The notes: generated from the letters alone by a model not told the origin. 43,758 bases of DNA from Actinomycetota bacterium (GCA_018882725.1 VERK01000001.1:1-43758), one strand, 5' to 3'. Positions 1-10,252 are shown, counted from the stretch's first letter. Numbers and translations: made by a program.

Positions 1-50
1 GTTCAAGAAGCATCGACCGATGTCGACAAGGGCATCGGCGATCCGGGGTC

Positions 51-56
51 AAGGAG
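51..56 (+). promoter_or_regulatory. Shine-Dalgarno for dnaN
   Basis: AAGGAG lies six bases before the GTG at 63 and decides that start. The 62 bases ahead of dnaN contain no recognisable dnaA 3' end or cluster of DnaA boxes, so the origin itself must lie further left, outside the window. Confidence 0.75.
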
Positions 57-62
57 TCTCGA

Positions 63-1154
63 GTGAAGTTCCGATGTGAGCGCGACATCCTCGCCGACGC
101 GTTCGGCGCCGCCAGCCGGGCTGCCACCGGCCGAGCCACCAACCCCACGTTGTCGTGCCTGCGCTTGGTTCTGGCTGGCGACTCGCTGCGGGTCACGGGC
201 ACAGATGGCGATCTGACCATCGAAGCCGTCGTTCCGGTGGCTGATGGCAAAGACGGTGTGGTGTTGCTTCCGGCGAAGTTGGCCAGTGAAGTCGTGCGCT
301 CGCTTCCGTCGGGTGCGGTCACGATCGAGGTCGGCGACGACAAGGTGCAGATTTCCGCCAGTCGTGTGAACTTCTCGGTTCCCACCGGGGCCGAAGGCGA
401 CTTCCCGAAGTGGAGCGGCTCGGTGGGTGGGGGTGTCACCGTTCCGGCGGCCACGCTCTCAGAAGCGCTGAAGCAGGTCGTTCGCGCAGCGAGCACCGAC
501 GACGCGCGCGGCGTCCTCACTGGAGTACTCATCACCGGAGTCGACAAGAAGCTTCGCTTGGTTGCCACCGACTCGTATCGCCTCGCTATCCGCGACATCG
601 ACGCCGCGGTTCTGCCTGATGGTGCGAAGTTCGTGGTGCCGGCCCGTGCACTCGGCGAGCTGCAGCGTCTGCTCGGCAATGCCGAAACCGTCAGCATCAA
701 CATCACCGACAACGACGCAACGTTCGAGATGGGCGCGACCCGTTTGGTGACACGGCTGCTGTCGGGAACGTTTGCCGATTACCAACGTCTCATCCCTCCC
801 AGTCCGCCCAACAGCCTCACGATCTCGCGCGAATCGGTCCTTGAATCGATTCGTCGCGTGAAGCTCGTCGCCCGCGATCCGATCGGCACACCGCTGCGTA
901 TTCGTATCGCGTCCGATGGCGTCACGTTGCGCATGGTGAGCCAGGACAGCGGAGAGGCGCACGAGCAACTCGACGGTGACATGTCGGGTAACGAAATCGA
1001 GATGTCGTTCAACAACGAACTTCTCGCTGCGGGCATCGAAGCGTGTGGTGCCGAACTCGTCACCATTCAGACGAGCGAGCCGGGCAAGTTGGCGGTCATC
1101 CGTCCGAAAGACGACCCGTCGTACACGTATCTGTTGATGCCCTTGCGTTCCTGA
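63..1154 (+). CDS. dnaN: DNA polymerase III beta subunit (sliding clamp)
   Basis: Ring-shaped processivity clamp that tethers DNA polymerase III to DNA. The 363-residue product has the normal family length for three successive clamp domains of about 120 residues. It opens with MKFRCERDILADAF and ends with the typical clamp C-terminus around MPLRS. The GTG start at 63 has AAGGAG six bases upstream. The stop codon overlaps the recF start in a TGATG arrangement, so recF is translationally coupled. The position next to recF, gyrB and gyrA is the standard origin-proximal order. Identification is firm. Confidence 0.97.
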   Translation: MKFRCERDILADAFGAASRAATGRATNPTLSCLRLVLAGDSLRVTGTDGDLTIEAVVPVADGKDGVVLLPAKLASEVVRSLPSGAVTIEVGDDKVQISASRVNFSVPTGAEGDFPKWSGSVGGGVTVPAATLSEALKQVVRAASTDDARGVLTGVLITGVDKKLRLVATDSYRLAIRDIDAAVLPDGAKFVVPARALGELQRLLGNAETVSINITDNDATFEMGATRLVTRLLSGTFADYQRLIPPSPPNSLTISRESVLESIRRVKLVARDPIGTPLRIRIASDGVTLRMVSQDSGEAHEQLDGDMSGNEIEMSFNNELLAAGIEACGAELVTIQTSEPGKLAVIRPKDDPSYTYLLMPLRS

Positions 1155-2233
1155 TGTTCATCGAGCAGATCGAGCTCGTCGACTTCCGCAATTACGCACG
1201 GGCTTCGTTCTCGCTCACGGCCGAGACGACGGCGATCGTCGGCCGCAATGGCCAAGGCAAGACCAACGTCGCCGAAGCCATGGCGTTCCTCGCCACACTC
1301 GACAGTTTTCGTCAAGTGCCCACGGCGGCGTTGGTGCGTGATGGTGCCGAGTCGGCTTTCATTCGCGCGACAGTGCGACACGACGACGGTCGTGAATTGT
1401 TGGTGGAAGTGGAGATTCCCCGCCAAGGTCGAGTGAACGTGTTGGTGAACAAGCAACGTCTTCCCCGCACGCGTGATCTCGTCGGTGTTCTGCGCGTCTC
1501 GGTGTTCTCACCCGACGATCTCGATCTGGTGAAAGGAGCACCCTCCGAACGGCGTCGATTCGTGGACGATGCTCTCGTGAGCTTGGCCGCGAAGAACGAC
1601 GCGTTGCGGCTCGAACTCGATCGGGTGATCAGGCAACGAAACACGCTCCTACGTCAATGTGGGGGACGACTCACCGACGAGGTCGGCTTCTCACTCGATG
1701 TATGGGACGAGCGATTGGCGTCGGTGGGGGACGAGATCGGCCAGGCTCGCGCCACGCTGTTGGCACAGCTCCAACCGATGGTCGAAGAGGCGTATCAACA
1801 GGTGGCCGGAATTCCGGTGGCGGTCGCTTTGCGTTACGAACCCGAGTGGCGGCGTTCAGGGTTGGCCGCAGCTCTGTCGGCTTCGCGGCGCGACGACGTC
1901 CGGCGAGGAGTGTCCACCGTTGGCCCGCATCGTGACGACATCGAGTTGTTCCTCGGCTCGATGCCGGCCCGCACCCATGCGAGTCAGGGTGAGATGCGGT
2001 CACTCGCGTTGTCGCTGCGTCTGGCCGTCCATCGCCTGGTGGCGCGCACGACCGACATGACTCCGCTGCTCGTGCTCGATGACGTGCTGAGCGAACTCGA
2101 TCCCGGCCGGTGCGAGGCGCTCTTGGCCCATCTGCCCCCGGGTCAGGTGGTGATCACCACCGCCAGCCCGTTACCCCCAGCGGCGCGACCCGATCGAGTG
2201 ATCACCATCGAAGCCGGCCAGGTGCAGGCGTGA
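1154..2233 (+). CDS. recF: DNA replication and repair ATPase RecF
   Basis: SMC-like ATPase that loads RecA at single-strand gaps. The 359-residue product has a Walker A motif GRNGQGKT at residues 30-37, an ABC-type signature region (SQGEMRSLALSLRLA) and a Walker B LLVLDDVLSELD near the C-terminus, all in family order. The reading frame is open upstream to 1043, but the ATG at 1154 is chosen because it overlaps the dnaN stop and puts the conserved N-terminus MFIEQIELVDFRNY first. The 3' end overlaps the start of the next gene by four bases (GTGA). Confidence 0.96.
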   Translation: MFIEQIELVDFRNYARASFSLTAETTAIVGRNGQGKTNVAEAMAFLATLDSFRQVPTAALVRDGAESAFIRATVRHDDGRELLVEVEIPRQGRVNVLVNKQRLPRTRDLVGVLRVSVFSPDDLDLVKGAPSERRRFVDDALVSLAAKNDALRLELDRVIRQRNTLLRQCGGRLTDEVGFSLDVWDERLASVGDEIGQARATLLAQLQPMVEEAYQQVAGIPVAVALRYEPEWRRSGLAAALSASRRDDVRRGVSTVGPHRDDIELFLGSMPARTHASQGEMRSLALSLRLAVHRLVARTTDMTPLLVLDDVLSELDPGRCEALLAHLPPGQVVITTASPLPPAARPDRVITIEAGQVQA

Positions 2234-2529
2234 GTGACGAACCGCGAGCCTTGGGGTCGGCTCTCGACCGTTTGCTGGCTTCCCTGAAGGGGGGAGACCG
2301 GTCGACCACGGTGACGGTGTTCTCGCGGTGGACCGAACTGGTGGGTGAGGCGGTGGCGGCCCATGTGACCCCCCTTCGTCTCGACGGTGAAACCCTCGTG
2401 GTGGAGGTCGACGACCCGGCCTGGGCGACCCAGTTGAAGTTCTTGGAACGTGATCTCCTGGCCCGCTTCGGAGAGGCCGGCGCGACCCGTGTGGAGCGGC
2501 TCGAGATCAGGGTCCGACGGCCCCGCTGA
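2230..2529 (+). CDS. DUF721 (DciA-like) protein
   Basis: A 99-residue basic protein of the DUF721 family, recognised from its place between recF and gyrB and from the pattern WTELVGEAVAAHVTPLRLDG followed by VEVDDPAWATQLKFLERDLL. DUF721 proteins related to DciA help load the replicative helicase in bacteria lacking DnaC; that this actinobacterial copy does so is inference. The GTG at 2230 overlaps the recF stop (GTGA), so dnaN, recF and this gene form one coupled unit. The frame is open further upstream to 2110, but that extension lies inside recF. Confidence 0.85.
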   Translation: MSDEPRALGSALDRLLASLKGGDRSTTVTVFSRWTELVGEAVAAHVTPLRLDGETLVVEVDDPAWATQLKFLERDLLARFGEAGATRVERLEIRVRRPR

Positions 2530-2712
2530 ACCACGCCGCGGGGCGTGTGGAAAAAGGTATGTTTCCCCTGCTCAGAGTGCCTGTTATGGCACGAATCCGA
2601 AGCCTTTTTAGGGTAGGATTTCACCTGTTGTTGCGAGGCCTTCCATCGCCCTCGTGAGCCACGTGTGGCTCACAGTTCGAACCGGCCCGCTGAAGCACAC
2701 CACGAGGTACCA
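2530..2712 (+). promoter_or_regulatory. gyrB leader and probable promoter region
   Basis: This 183-base gap is the longest non-coding stretch in the window. It holds two overlapping TANNNT hexamers, TAGGGT at 2609-2614 and TAGGAT at 2614-2619, that could serve as -10 elements, although no good -35 was found at the right distance. A perfect inverted repeat follows at 2654-2673. Smaller inverted repeats are CACGCC/GGCGTG (2532-2547) and GTGCC/GGCAC (2577-2592); neither is followed by a T run. The 9-mer TGTGGAAAA at 2546-2554 resembles a degenerate DnaA box. Confidence 0.5.
2654..2673. repeat. 20-bp palindrome in the gyrB leader
   Basis: GTGAGCCACGTGTGGCTCAC has perfect 9-base arms around a central GT. 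It lies 35-55 bases downstream of the candidate -10 elements and 39 bases before the chosen gyrB start, so it would be in the 5' untranslated RNA as a hairpin or act as a protein-binding site on DNA. Which of the two is not decided by the sequence. Confidence 0.7.
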
Positions 2713-4664
<1,952 letters not shown>

Positions 4665-4665
<1 letters not shown>

Positions 4666-7139
4666 TGGCTTCCAAGAAGACACCCCCGCCGCCGAGCGAC
4701 CCCACACCCGAAGAACCCATCATCACCGTGCAACCCGTTGCGTTGCAGGACGAGATGGAGCGTTCGTTCCTCGATTACGCGATGTCGGTCATCATGGCCC
4801 GCGCACTTCCCGATGTCCGGGACGGACTCAAGCCGGTGCATCGTCGCATCATCTGGGACATGGACGAACAGGGCTTCCGTCCCGATCGTCCGTTCGTGAA
4901 GTCGGCCCGCGTTTCGGGCGACACCATGGCCAAGTACCACCCGCACGGTGACAGCGCCATCTACGACGCACTCGTGCGCATGGCTCAGCCGTTCTCGTTG
5001 CGCCATCCGCTCATCGACTTCCACGGCAACTACGGATCACCCGACTTCGGTCCGGCGGCGAGCCGTTACACCGAGTGCCGACTCCATCCGTTGGCCATGC
5101 AGTTGCTGGCCGACATCGACGAGAACACCGTCGACATGTCGACCACGTACGACGGAACGCGCGAGGAGCCCACGGTTCTGCCGGCTCGGTTCCCCAACTT
5201 GTTGGTGAATGGCAGCCAAGGCATCGCGGTGGGTATGGCAACCAACATCCCGCCGCACAACCTGGGCGAAGTGATCGACGCGTGCGTGCACATGCTCTTC
5301 AACCCGGGAGCCACACCCGACGACCTCATGCAGTTCGTCAAAGGCCCCGACTTCCCGACCGGCGGAGCAATCCTCGGTCGCGCCGGAGTCATCGACGCGT
5401 ATCGCACCGGTCGAGGCAGCATCAAGATGCGTGCCACTGCCGCCATCGAAGAGAACAAGCGCGGCCAGATGCAGATCGTGGTCACGCAGTTGCCGTACCA
5501 AACCAGTTGCTCGGCGATCGCTGGTCGTATTCAGGAACTGGTGGATGCAGGCGAGATCGACGGTATTGCCGACGTGAACGACGGCTCGTCCGGCGGCAAG
5601 ACCAACCTCACGATCTTGTTGAAGCGCGACGCCAACGCCAACGTGGTTCTTAACAACCTGTTCAAGCTCACCCAACTGCAGACCAGTTTCGGTGTGAACA
5701 TGGTGGCGCTGGTCGACGGGGTGCCGCGTCAACTCACTCTGTCGGACGCGATCGCCGGCTACTTGCGTCATCAGATCGAGGTGCTGACTCGCCGCACCGA
5801 GTTCCGCCTCGACAAGGCTCAACGGCGCGCCCATCTGCTCGAAGGCCGCATCAAGGCACTCAACGTCATCGACAAGATCATCAAGCTCATTCGCGAAAGC
5901 GAAGATGCCGGCAGCGCCAAGACGCAGTTGATGGCCAAGCCGTACGAGTTCACCGAAGTGCAGGCGATCGACATCCTCGACATGCAGTTGCGCCAGTTGA
6001 CGCGTCTGTCGCGGATCGACCTCGAGGCCGAGATCGCCGAACTCACACAGCGCATCGCCGACCTACAGGCCATCCTCGCTGACGACACCAAGTTGCGTAC
6101 GGTCATCAAGGACGAATTGCTGGCCATCAAGGAAGAGTTCGCCACACCGCGCGTGTGCCCGATCACTCTCGACGCTGGTGAGATGAGCCTCGAGGACTTG
6201 GTGGACGACACCGAGCTGGTGATCGTGATGACCGCGGCGCAGTACGTGAAGGCCGTGGCCGCGTCGAACTTCCGCACACAGGGCCGTGGTGGCAAGGGTG
6301 TCACTGGTGCCAAGTTGAAGGCTGACGACATCGTGAAGCACGTGATCTTCACGACCGCGCACGCTTATCTGTTGTTCTTCTCGAATCGCGGCAAGGTGTA
6401 TCGCCTACGCGCACACGACGTCCCCGAACGCGAGCGCGCCGCCAAGGGTGTTCCCATCGTCAACTTGCTGCCGTTGCAGGCCGGCGAGACCATCGAGGCG
6501 ATCATCGACACTCGTGACTTCGCGGCCGAGCGCTACTTGTTCTTCGCGACCCGCGATGGTGTGGTGAAGAAGACCGCGTTCGACGAGTACGACAACGGTC
6601 GCCGCGACGGCCTCATCGCCATCAATCTCCGCCCCGGTGACGAACTGGTGCGTGTGATCGAGACGTCGGGCTCCGACGACATCTTCATGGTGAGTCGATC
6701 CGGAATGACGATTCGTTTCTCCGAAGACGAAGTGCGGCCGATGGGTCGAGCCACCGCCGGTGTGCGCGGCATGAAGTTGCGGTCGGGCGACAAGGTGGTG
6801 AGCGTCGACGTGGCGCGTGACGATGCAGCGATTCTCATGATCACCGAGGCCGGCTACGGCAAGCGCACGCAACTCGACAAGTTCAACCAGCAGGGTCGCG
6901 GTGGGATCGGCGTACGCGGCATTCTCATCAAGGAGAAGAAGGGGTACGTCGTGTCGGCCTTCATGGTCGGTATCGACGACGAGATTGTGGCTGTCACATC
7001 CGGTGGCGCCACCATCCGCACCGAAGTCCGCAACATCTCGTCGCAGGGTCGTACCGCGACAGGTGTGCGGGTCATGACCGTGGACGAGGGCCAGACGGTG
7101 TCGTCGGTTGCTCTCATCCTCGGTGGCGACGACGAGTGA
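4665..7139 (+). CDS. gyrA: DNA gyrase subunit A
   Basis: DNA-breaking and DNA-wrapping subunit of gyrase. The 824-residue product has the quinolone-determining region with Ser97 and Asp101 in HPHGDSAIYDA, and the catalytic Tyr135 in ASRYTECRL. The beta-pinwheel C-terminal domain carries the GyrA box QGRGGKG at 539-545, which marks a gyrase rather than a topoisomerase IV subunit. Ser97 is the drug-sensitive state known from E. coli, unlike the natural alanine of mycobacteria. A proline-rich N-terminal tail (residues 7-18) precedes the core. The ATG overlaps the gyrB stop, and the stop overlaps the GTG of the next gene. Confidence 0.97.
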
Positions 7140-7462
7140 CGAGCCGGTCTCGGCAGAGCCGAGTTCGCGACAACGGTCAGGCTGGCATTCTGTGTCTCGG
7201 TGTGATCGCCATTCTCTTGATGGCCACCCAGCAGATGGTTCGCCTGGGCGGCGCGGTGGTGGATGCGGCGCGGGCTCAATCGGTGGCTGACGTCGTCGCA
7301 CTCGCTGCCGTGGAGAGCGACGAGGCAGAGGCGTACCGGGTCGCGCGAAACAATGACGCCGAAGTGATGTCGATCGTCGAATGGGCGGGCACCGTCGAGG
7401 TGATGGTGAAGGTGGGCGGCGTGGTGGGTCGAGCGCGGGCGAGCAACATCGACCCACCCTGA
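7136..7462 (+). CDS. TadE/TadG-like membrane protein (orphan)
   Basis: A 108-residue protein with a charged N-terminus, one hydrophobic segment at about residues 16-38 and then VVDAARAQSVADVVALAAVES, the pattern of small TadE/TadG-like pseudopilin-related proteins found at the end of Flp/Tad secretion loci (helicase/secretion neighbourhood TadE-like type). Those proteins have a cleaved or uncleaved membrane anchor and an extracellular tail. The GTG start overlaps the gyrA stop (GTGA), so it should be co-translated with gyrase. No tad ATPase or other pilus gene is in the window, which makes its position unusual. The family call comes from pattern only. Confidence 0.6.
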   Translation: MTSRSRQSRVRDNGQAGILCLGVIAILLMATQQMVRLGGAVVDAARAQSVADVVALAAVESDEAEAYRVARNNDAEVMSIVEWAGTVEVMVKVGGVVGRARASNIDPP

Positions 7463-7467
7463 TCTTC

Positions 7468-7473
7468 TACGCT
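7468..7473 (+). promoter_or_regulatory. -10 hexamer for leaderless DUF3566 gene
   Basis: TACGCT ends six bases before the GTG at 7480, with no Shine-Dalgarno between. This spacing would place the transcription start at or next to the start codon. Confidence 0.45.
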
Positions 7474-7479
7474 GTCGTC

Positions 7480-8016
7480 GTGTCCGACTCCGGCGACCCG
7501 CTGTTCATCGTCCCGGCAGTTCAACCTGACGAAGACGTTGCCCAGTCGCCTACTTCAGCGCCGGCGAAAGAACCGCTGATCACGGTGGAGCGTCGCCGTC
7601 TGCAACGCACGAGCCGCATCGTTCGCCACATCGATCCGTGGAGCGTGTTCCGCGTGACTCTCGTTTTCCATGTGGTGCTCTATCTCACGCTGTTGCTCAC
7701 CGGCGTGTTGTTGTGGAACGTGGCCAATGCGACGGGAACCGTCGACAACGTCGAGCGATTCATGGAGAGCTTCGGCTGGGAGACCTTCGAGTTCAAGGGT
7801 GGCGAGATTTTCCATCAAGCGTGGATTCTCGGTTTGTTCCTCGTGGTCGGCCTCACCGGATTGGCGGTCCTGGTCGCCACGACGTTCAACCTCATCTCCG
7901 ATCTCGTCGGCGGAATTCGCGTCACGTTCCTGGAGGAGGGCGTTGGACCGGACCCTGAAACTCGGGACGCACCTTCCTGGAGACAGCGGTTGAGGGTGGC
8001 ACGACCCCGCCGATAG
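7480..8016 (+). CDS. DUF3566 membrane protein
   Basis: A 178-residue membrane protein of the DUF3566 family, the gene that follows gyrA in most actinobacteria (Rv0007 position). An acidic, proline-containing cytoplasmic N-terminus precedes two transmembrane segments at about residues 57-80 and 114-135. The family-typical VGGIRVTFLEE follows the second segment. The GTG at 7480 is chosen over the upstream open frame from 7381, because the extension overlaps the previous gene and TACGCT sits six bases before this GTG. The biochemical function is unknown. Conservation beside gyrA and the tRNA-Ile gene suggests a housekeeping role in envelope or division biology. Confidence 0.85.
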   Translation: MSDSGDPLFIVPAVQPDEDVAQSPTSAPAKEPLITVERRRLQRTSRIVRHIDPWSVFRVTLVFHVVLYLTLLLTGVLLWNVANATGTVDNVERFMESFGWETFEFKGGEIFHQAWILGLFLVVGLTGLAVLVATTFNLISDLVGGIRVTFLEEGVGPDPETRDAPSWRQRLRVARPRR

Positions 8017-8030
8017 GGTTCTCAACCGCT

Positions 8031-8107
8031 GGGGCTATAGCTCAGTTGGTTAGAGCGCATCCCTGATAAGGATGAGGTCACAAGTTCGACTCTTGTTAGC
8101 CCCACCA
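8031..8107 (+). tRNA. ileT: tRNA-Ile (GAT)
   Basis: Full cloverleaf with acceptor stem GGGGCTA/TAGCCCC and discriminator A. The anticodon arm is CATCC-CTGATAA-GGATG, giving anticodon GAT. The T arm contains GTTCGAC. The 3' CCA is encoded (8105-8107). It lies 14 bases after the DUF3566 stop, matching the mycobacterial order gyrA - DUF3566 - ileT. Confidence 0.97.
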
Positions 8108-8137
8108 GCGTCCCGTTCAGTCGCGGCTGAATGTCGG

Positions 8138-8143
8138 TAACTT
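8138..8143 (+). promoter_or_regulatory. -10 hexamer for the microprotein gene
   Basis: TAACTT ends seven bases before the GTG at 8151, the spacing seen before many other starts in this window. It gives the microprotein and the coupled gene behind it their own transcription start, separate from tRNA-Ile. Confidence 0.45.
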
Positions 8144-8150
8144 CACCTTC

Positions 8151-8285
8151 GTGAAGATGTTGCGTCGAGCCATGGCGGCACTGTCGTTCGCCGGAATCAT
8201 CGCTGCTGCCATTCGTGTGCGTGGTCGGGGCGGCGTCCCGCCCGAGCGTGGCGGATGGCGCGAATTGTCGCGGCCTCGATCGTGA
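8151..8285 (+). CDS. 44-residue microprotein with GGVPPxxGGWREL tail
   Basis: A short gene of unknown function. The product has a basic start (KMLRRAM), a short hydrophobic stretch of about 13 residues (AALSFAGIIAAAI), a basic RVRGRG patch and the ordered-looking tail GGVPPERGGWREL. It resembles a small single-pass membrane peptide with a cytoplasmic motif. Support for reality is threefold: TAACTT seven bases before the GTG, an uninterrupted coding frame, and a GTGA overlap with the next gene at 8282. An in-frame ATG at 8157 is an alternative start. No function can be assigned. Confidence 0.6.
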   Translation: MKMLRRAMAALSFAGIIAAAIRVRGRGGVPPERGGWRELSRPRS

Positions 8286-9262
8286 CACCTTGCGCCGTCG
8301 TCGGCCTCGGAGCCGTCGGCTCGCGAGTCGCTCATCAACTCACCGCATCCGGGGTGCCCGTGGTCGTTCACGACCCGTTCGTTCTGGGGGACATCGATGG
8401 CGCCCCCGGTGCACAGCGCGTGTTCGCTGTCGACGACCTGTCTGGTGATCGAGTCTCGGCCGCGGTTCTGTGTGGTCCCGCTCCACACGGAGTCATCGCC
8501 CGCGACTTAATCGGTCGCGGTGTGAACGTGATCTCAACTACCGACGACCCCGACGACGTGTACGCGATGCTGGCGCTCGAGGACGAATGTCGTCGTCTCG
8601 ACCGTACTGTGGTGGTGGGAGCGGCGGCTAGCCCGGGCATGTCGGGTTTGTTGGCAGCCGAATTGGCGCGACGTGTCGACAGTGTCGACGAGATCCACGT
8701 GGCGTTCCACGGGACAGGCGGTCCGGCGTGTGCTCGTCAACACCATCGCGCTCTCGGCGGTGACGCTCTCGGTTGGCACGACGGCGAATGGATCGAGCGA
8801 CCCGGAGGCTCGGGACGCGAGTTGTTGTGGTTCCCCGAGCCGATCGGCGGCAAGGACTGCTATCGAGCCGAACTGGCCGACCCGATCGTGTTGCAGCGCG
8901 CGTTCGCGAGTGCGCAGCGCATCAGTGCACGAGTGTCGGCCACACGCCGCGATCGTCTCACCGCCCGCCTTCCGATGATGTCGCCGCCGCACGCCGAAGG
9001 CGGACTCGGTGGTTTACGCGTGGAGATTCGCGGCTCGAAGAACGGTCAACGGGTCACCGAAGTGGCCGGCATCGCCGAACGAACCGCGATCGTCGCCGCT
9101 GCGGTCGCCGCATCGGTGGCCGATCAGGTGATCGGCCTCGGCTCCACATCACCGAGTGGGGTGGTGGTTCTCGGCGACGGGCAACTCGACGACGAAGCTC
9201 TGGTGACAGCAGTCATTCAGCGTGGCATTTCGGTCTTCGAGTACATCGGTTCAGGTTCTTGA
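8282..9262 (+). CDS. Rossmann-fold NAD(P)-binding oxidoreductase-like protein
   Basis: A 326-residue protein starting directly with a dinucleotide-binding fold (GLGAVG at residues 8-13), followed by a central region (VVVGAAASPGMSGLLAAELA) and a long mixed alpha/beta domain. The layout resembles saccharopine dehydrogenase-like, homoserine dehydrogenase-like or dihydrodipicolinate reductase-like enzymes, but no substrate motif is recognised, so the reaction is open. The GTG at 8282 is preferred to the in-frame ATG at 8255, because it overlaps the microprotein stop (GTGA) and places the Rossmann strand at the N-terminus as usual. Translation is therefore probably coupled to the microprotein. Confidence 0.65.
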   Translation: MTPCAVVGLGAVGSRVAHQLTASGVPVVVHDPFVLGDIDGAPGAQRVFAVDDLSGDRVSAAVLCGPAPHGVIARDLIGRGVNVISTTDDPDDVYAMLALEDECRRLDRTVVVGAAASPGMSGLLAAELARRVDSVDEIHVAFHGTGGPACARQHHRALGGDALGWHDGEWIERPGGSGRELLWFPEPIGGKDCYRAELADPIVLQRAFASAQRISARVSATRRDRLTARLPMMSPPHAEGGLGGLRVEIRGSKNGQRVTEVAGIAERTAIVAAAVAASVADQVIGLGSTSPSGVVVLGDGQLDDEALVTAVIQRGISVFEYIGSGS

Positions 9263-9287
9263 CGAATCTCGCCATTGCGCGTCGCTG

Positions 9288-9293
9288 TACATT
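9288..9293 (+). promoter_or_regulatory. -10 hexamer for leaderless fur-family gene
   Basis: TACATT ends six bases before the ATG at 9300, with no Shine-Dalgarno. It lies directly downstream of the preceding gene's stop at 9262. Confidence 0.5.
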
Positions 9294-9299
9294 CGGGTC

Positions 9300-9785
9300 A
9301 TGACCCAAACGCGTCGCGACGTGCACGATGTAGCGAGCGAGCGCCTTCGCGCAATCGATCAGCGTTATTCGACGGGCCGTCGCAAGCTCGTCCAGATTCT
9401 TTCGTCAGCGGTTCATCCGCTGGTGACCACCGAGATCACCGCGGCCGCCAGCGATCTTCCGCAGAGCTCGGTGTACCGCAATTTGTCGGTTCTCGAAGAG
9501 GCCGGTGTTGTCGTGAAGGTGCTCACCACGGGTGAGCGCTCCGCATTCGAACTGGCTGAAGACCTGAAAGGTCATCACCATCACCTGGTGTGTGTGGACT
9601 GCGGCAAGGTGGTCGACATCGACGTCCCCGAAGACGTGGAACGACTGCTCAGCGATGGAGTCTCACCGGCCATCAAGGACGCCGGCTTCACCCTGATCGG
9701 TCATCGGCTCGACCTCATGGGTCGCTGCGATCAGTGCTCGCGATCGAGTCGCGCCGCCAACTTCTCGACGACCTCGGTCAAGTAG
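9300..9785 (+). CDS. Fur-family metal-responsive repressor
   Basis: A 161-residue winged-helix regulator of the Fur superfamily (Fur, Zur, Nur or PerR type). The DNA-binding half contains LPQSSVYRNLSVLEEAG at about residues 53-69. The metal-binding half starts with four histidines (92-95). It has the two CxxC pairs of the structural zinc site, Cys98/Cys101 and Cys143/Cys146, plus His135 in IGHRLDLMG. Which metal it senses cannot be told from sequence. The ATG at 9300 follows TACATT by six bases, whereas the open frame upstream overlaps the previous gene. Its last 55 bases overlap the convergent DUF1003 gene. Confidence 0.88.
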   Translation: MTQTRRDVHDVASERLRAIDQRYSTGRRKLVQILSSAVHPLVTTEITAAASDLPQSSVYRNLSVLEEAGVVVKVLTTGERSAFELAEDLKGHHHHLVCVDCGKVVDIDVPEDVERLLSDGVSPAIKDAGFTLIGHRLDLMGRCDQCSRSSRAANFSTTSVK

Positions 9786-10252
9786 TCGACCTTCTGGCGC
9801 AATTCGTCGAGATCGACGAGGTCACGTACGTCTTGAGTGGTGGCGACGTCGGTGAGCGACATGCGAACACTGGCGATTTCGCGGGCGAGGAACTCGGTGT
9901 CGGCCTGTGTGCGTTCGGCGACTTTGCGGTCGAGTTCGGTCTGCGCGCGATCGCGGGCTTCCTGGCGATTCTGAGCGAGCAGGATCAACGGCGCCGCGTA
10001 CGACGCTTGAAGTGACAAGAGGAGCGTGAGCAGCACGAGTCCACGACCCCAGGGGTCGAAGCGCCACGCCTCGGGAACGACGAGGTTGTACGCGATCCAG
10101 ACAGTGATGACGCCCGACTGCCACACGAGGAAACGTGCGGTGCCGAGAGTGCGTGCGATCGACTCGGAGAACTGACCGAAGGCGTCGGGGTCGTAGTGAT
10201 ACCCGAGGCGGCGGCGCTGACGTGGAACGGCGAGTCGTGCTCGATTCTTCAT
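9731..10252 (-). CDS. DUF1003 membrane protein
   Basis: A 173-residue DUF1003 protein. A basic N-terminus precedes two transmembrane helices at about residues 41-59 and 69-95, the second ending in SYAAPLILLAQNRQ, the hallmark of this family. A charged coiled-coil-like C-terminus (about residues 98-170) follows. The start has AAGGAGG six bases upstream on the minus strand. It lies 46 bases behind the MgtE_N/CBS gene on the same strand, a pairing common in actinobacteria. The molecular role is unknown; a link to divalent-cation homeostasis is inference from the neighbour. The 3' end overlaps the fur-family gene by 55 bases in convergent orientation. Confidence 0.85.
   Translation of the reverse strand: MKNRARLAVPRQRRRLGYHYDPDAFGQFSESIARTLGTARFLVWQSGVITVWIAYNLVVPEAWRFDPWGRGLVLLTLLLSLQASYAAPLILLAQNRQEARDRAQTELDRKVAERTQADTEFLAREIASVRMSLTDVATTQDVRDLVDLDELRQKVDYLTEVVEKLAARLDREH

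Noticed and set aside
1..62. Replication origin at the left end
   Set aside because: The 62 bases contain no repeated DnaA boxes or AT-rich unwinding element; the origin probably lies further left beyond dnaA.
459..968. Long antisense open frames in dnaN, and similar ones across gyrB, gyrA and pknB
   Set aside because: They are frame shadows of strongly biased G+C-rich codons in firmly identified genes and show no family features.
2546..2554. TGTGGAAAA as a DnaA box near gyrB
   Set aside because: It departs from both the TTATCCACA and TTGTCCACA consensus forms and has no companion boxes, so it is only mentioned, not called.
2532..2555. Hairpin CACGCC/GGCGTG followed by AAAAA after the DUF721 gene, considered as terminator
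   Set aside because: The run after the stem is A, not T, on the coding strand, so it does not fit an intrinsic terminator for the upstream genes.
8255..8281. ATG at 8255 as the start of the Rossmann-fold gene
   Set aside because: It lies inside the microprotein frame without Shine-Dalgarno or suitably placed -10, while the GTG at 8282 overlaps the microprotein stop and fits the fold start.
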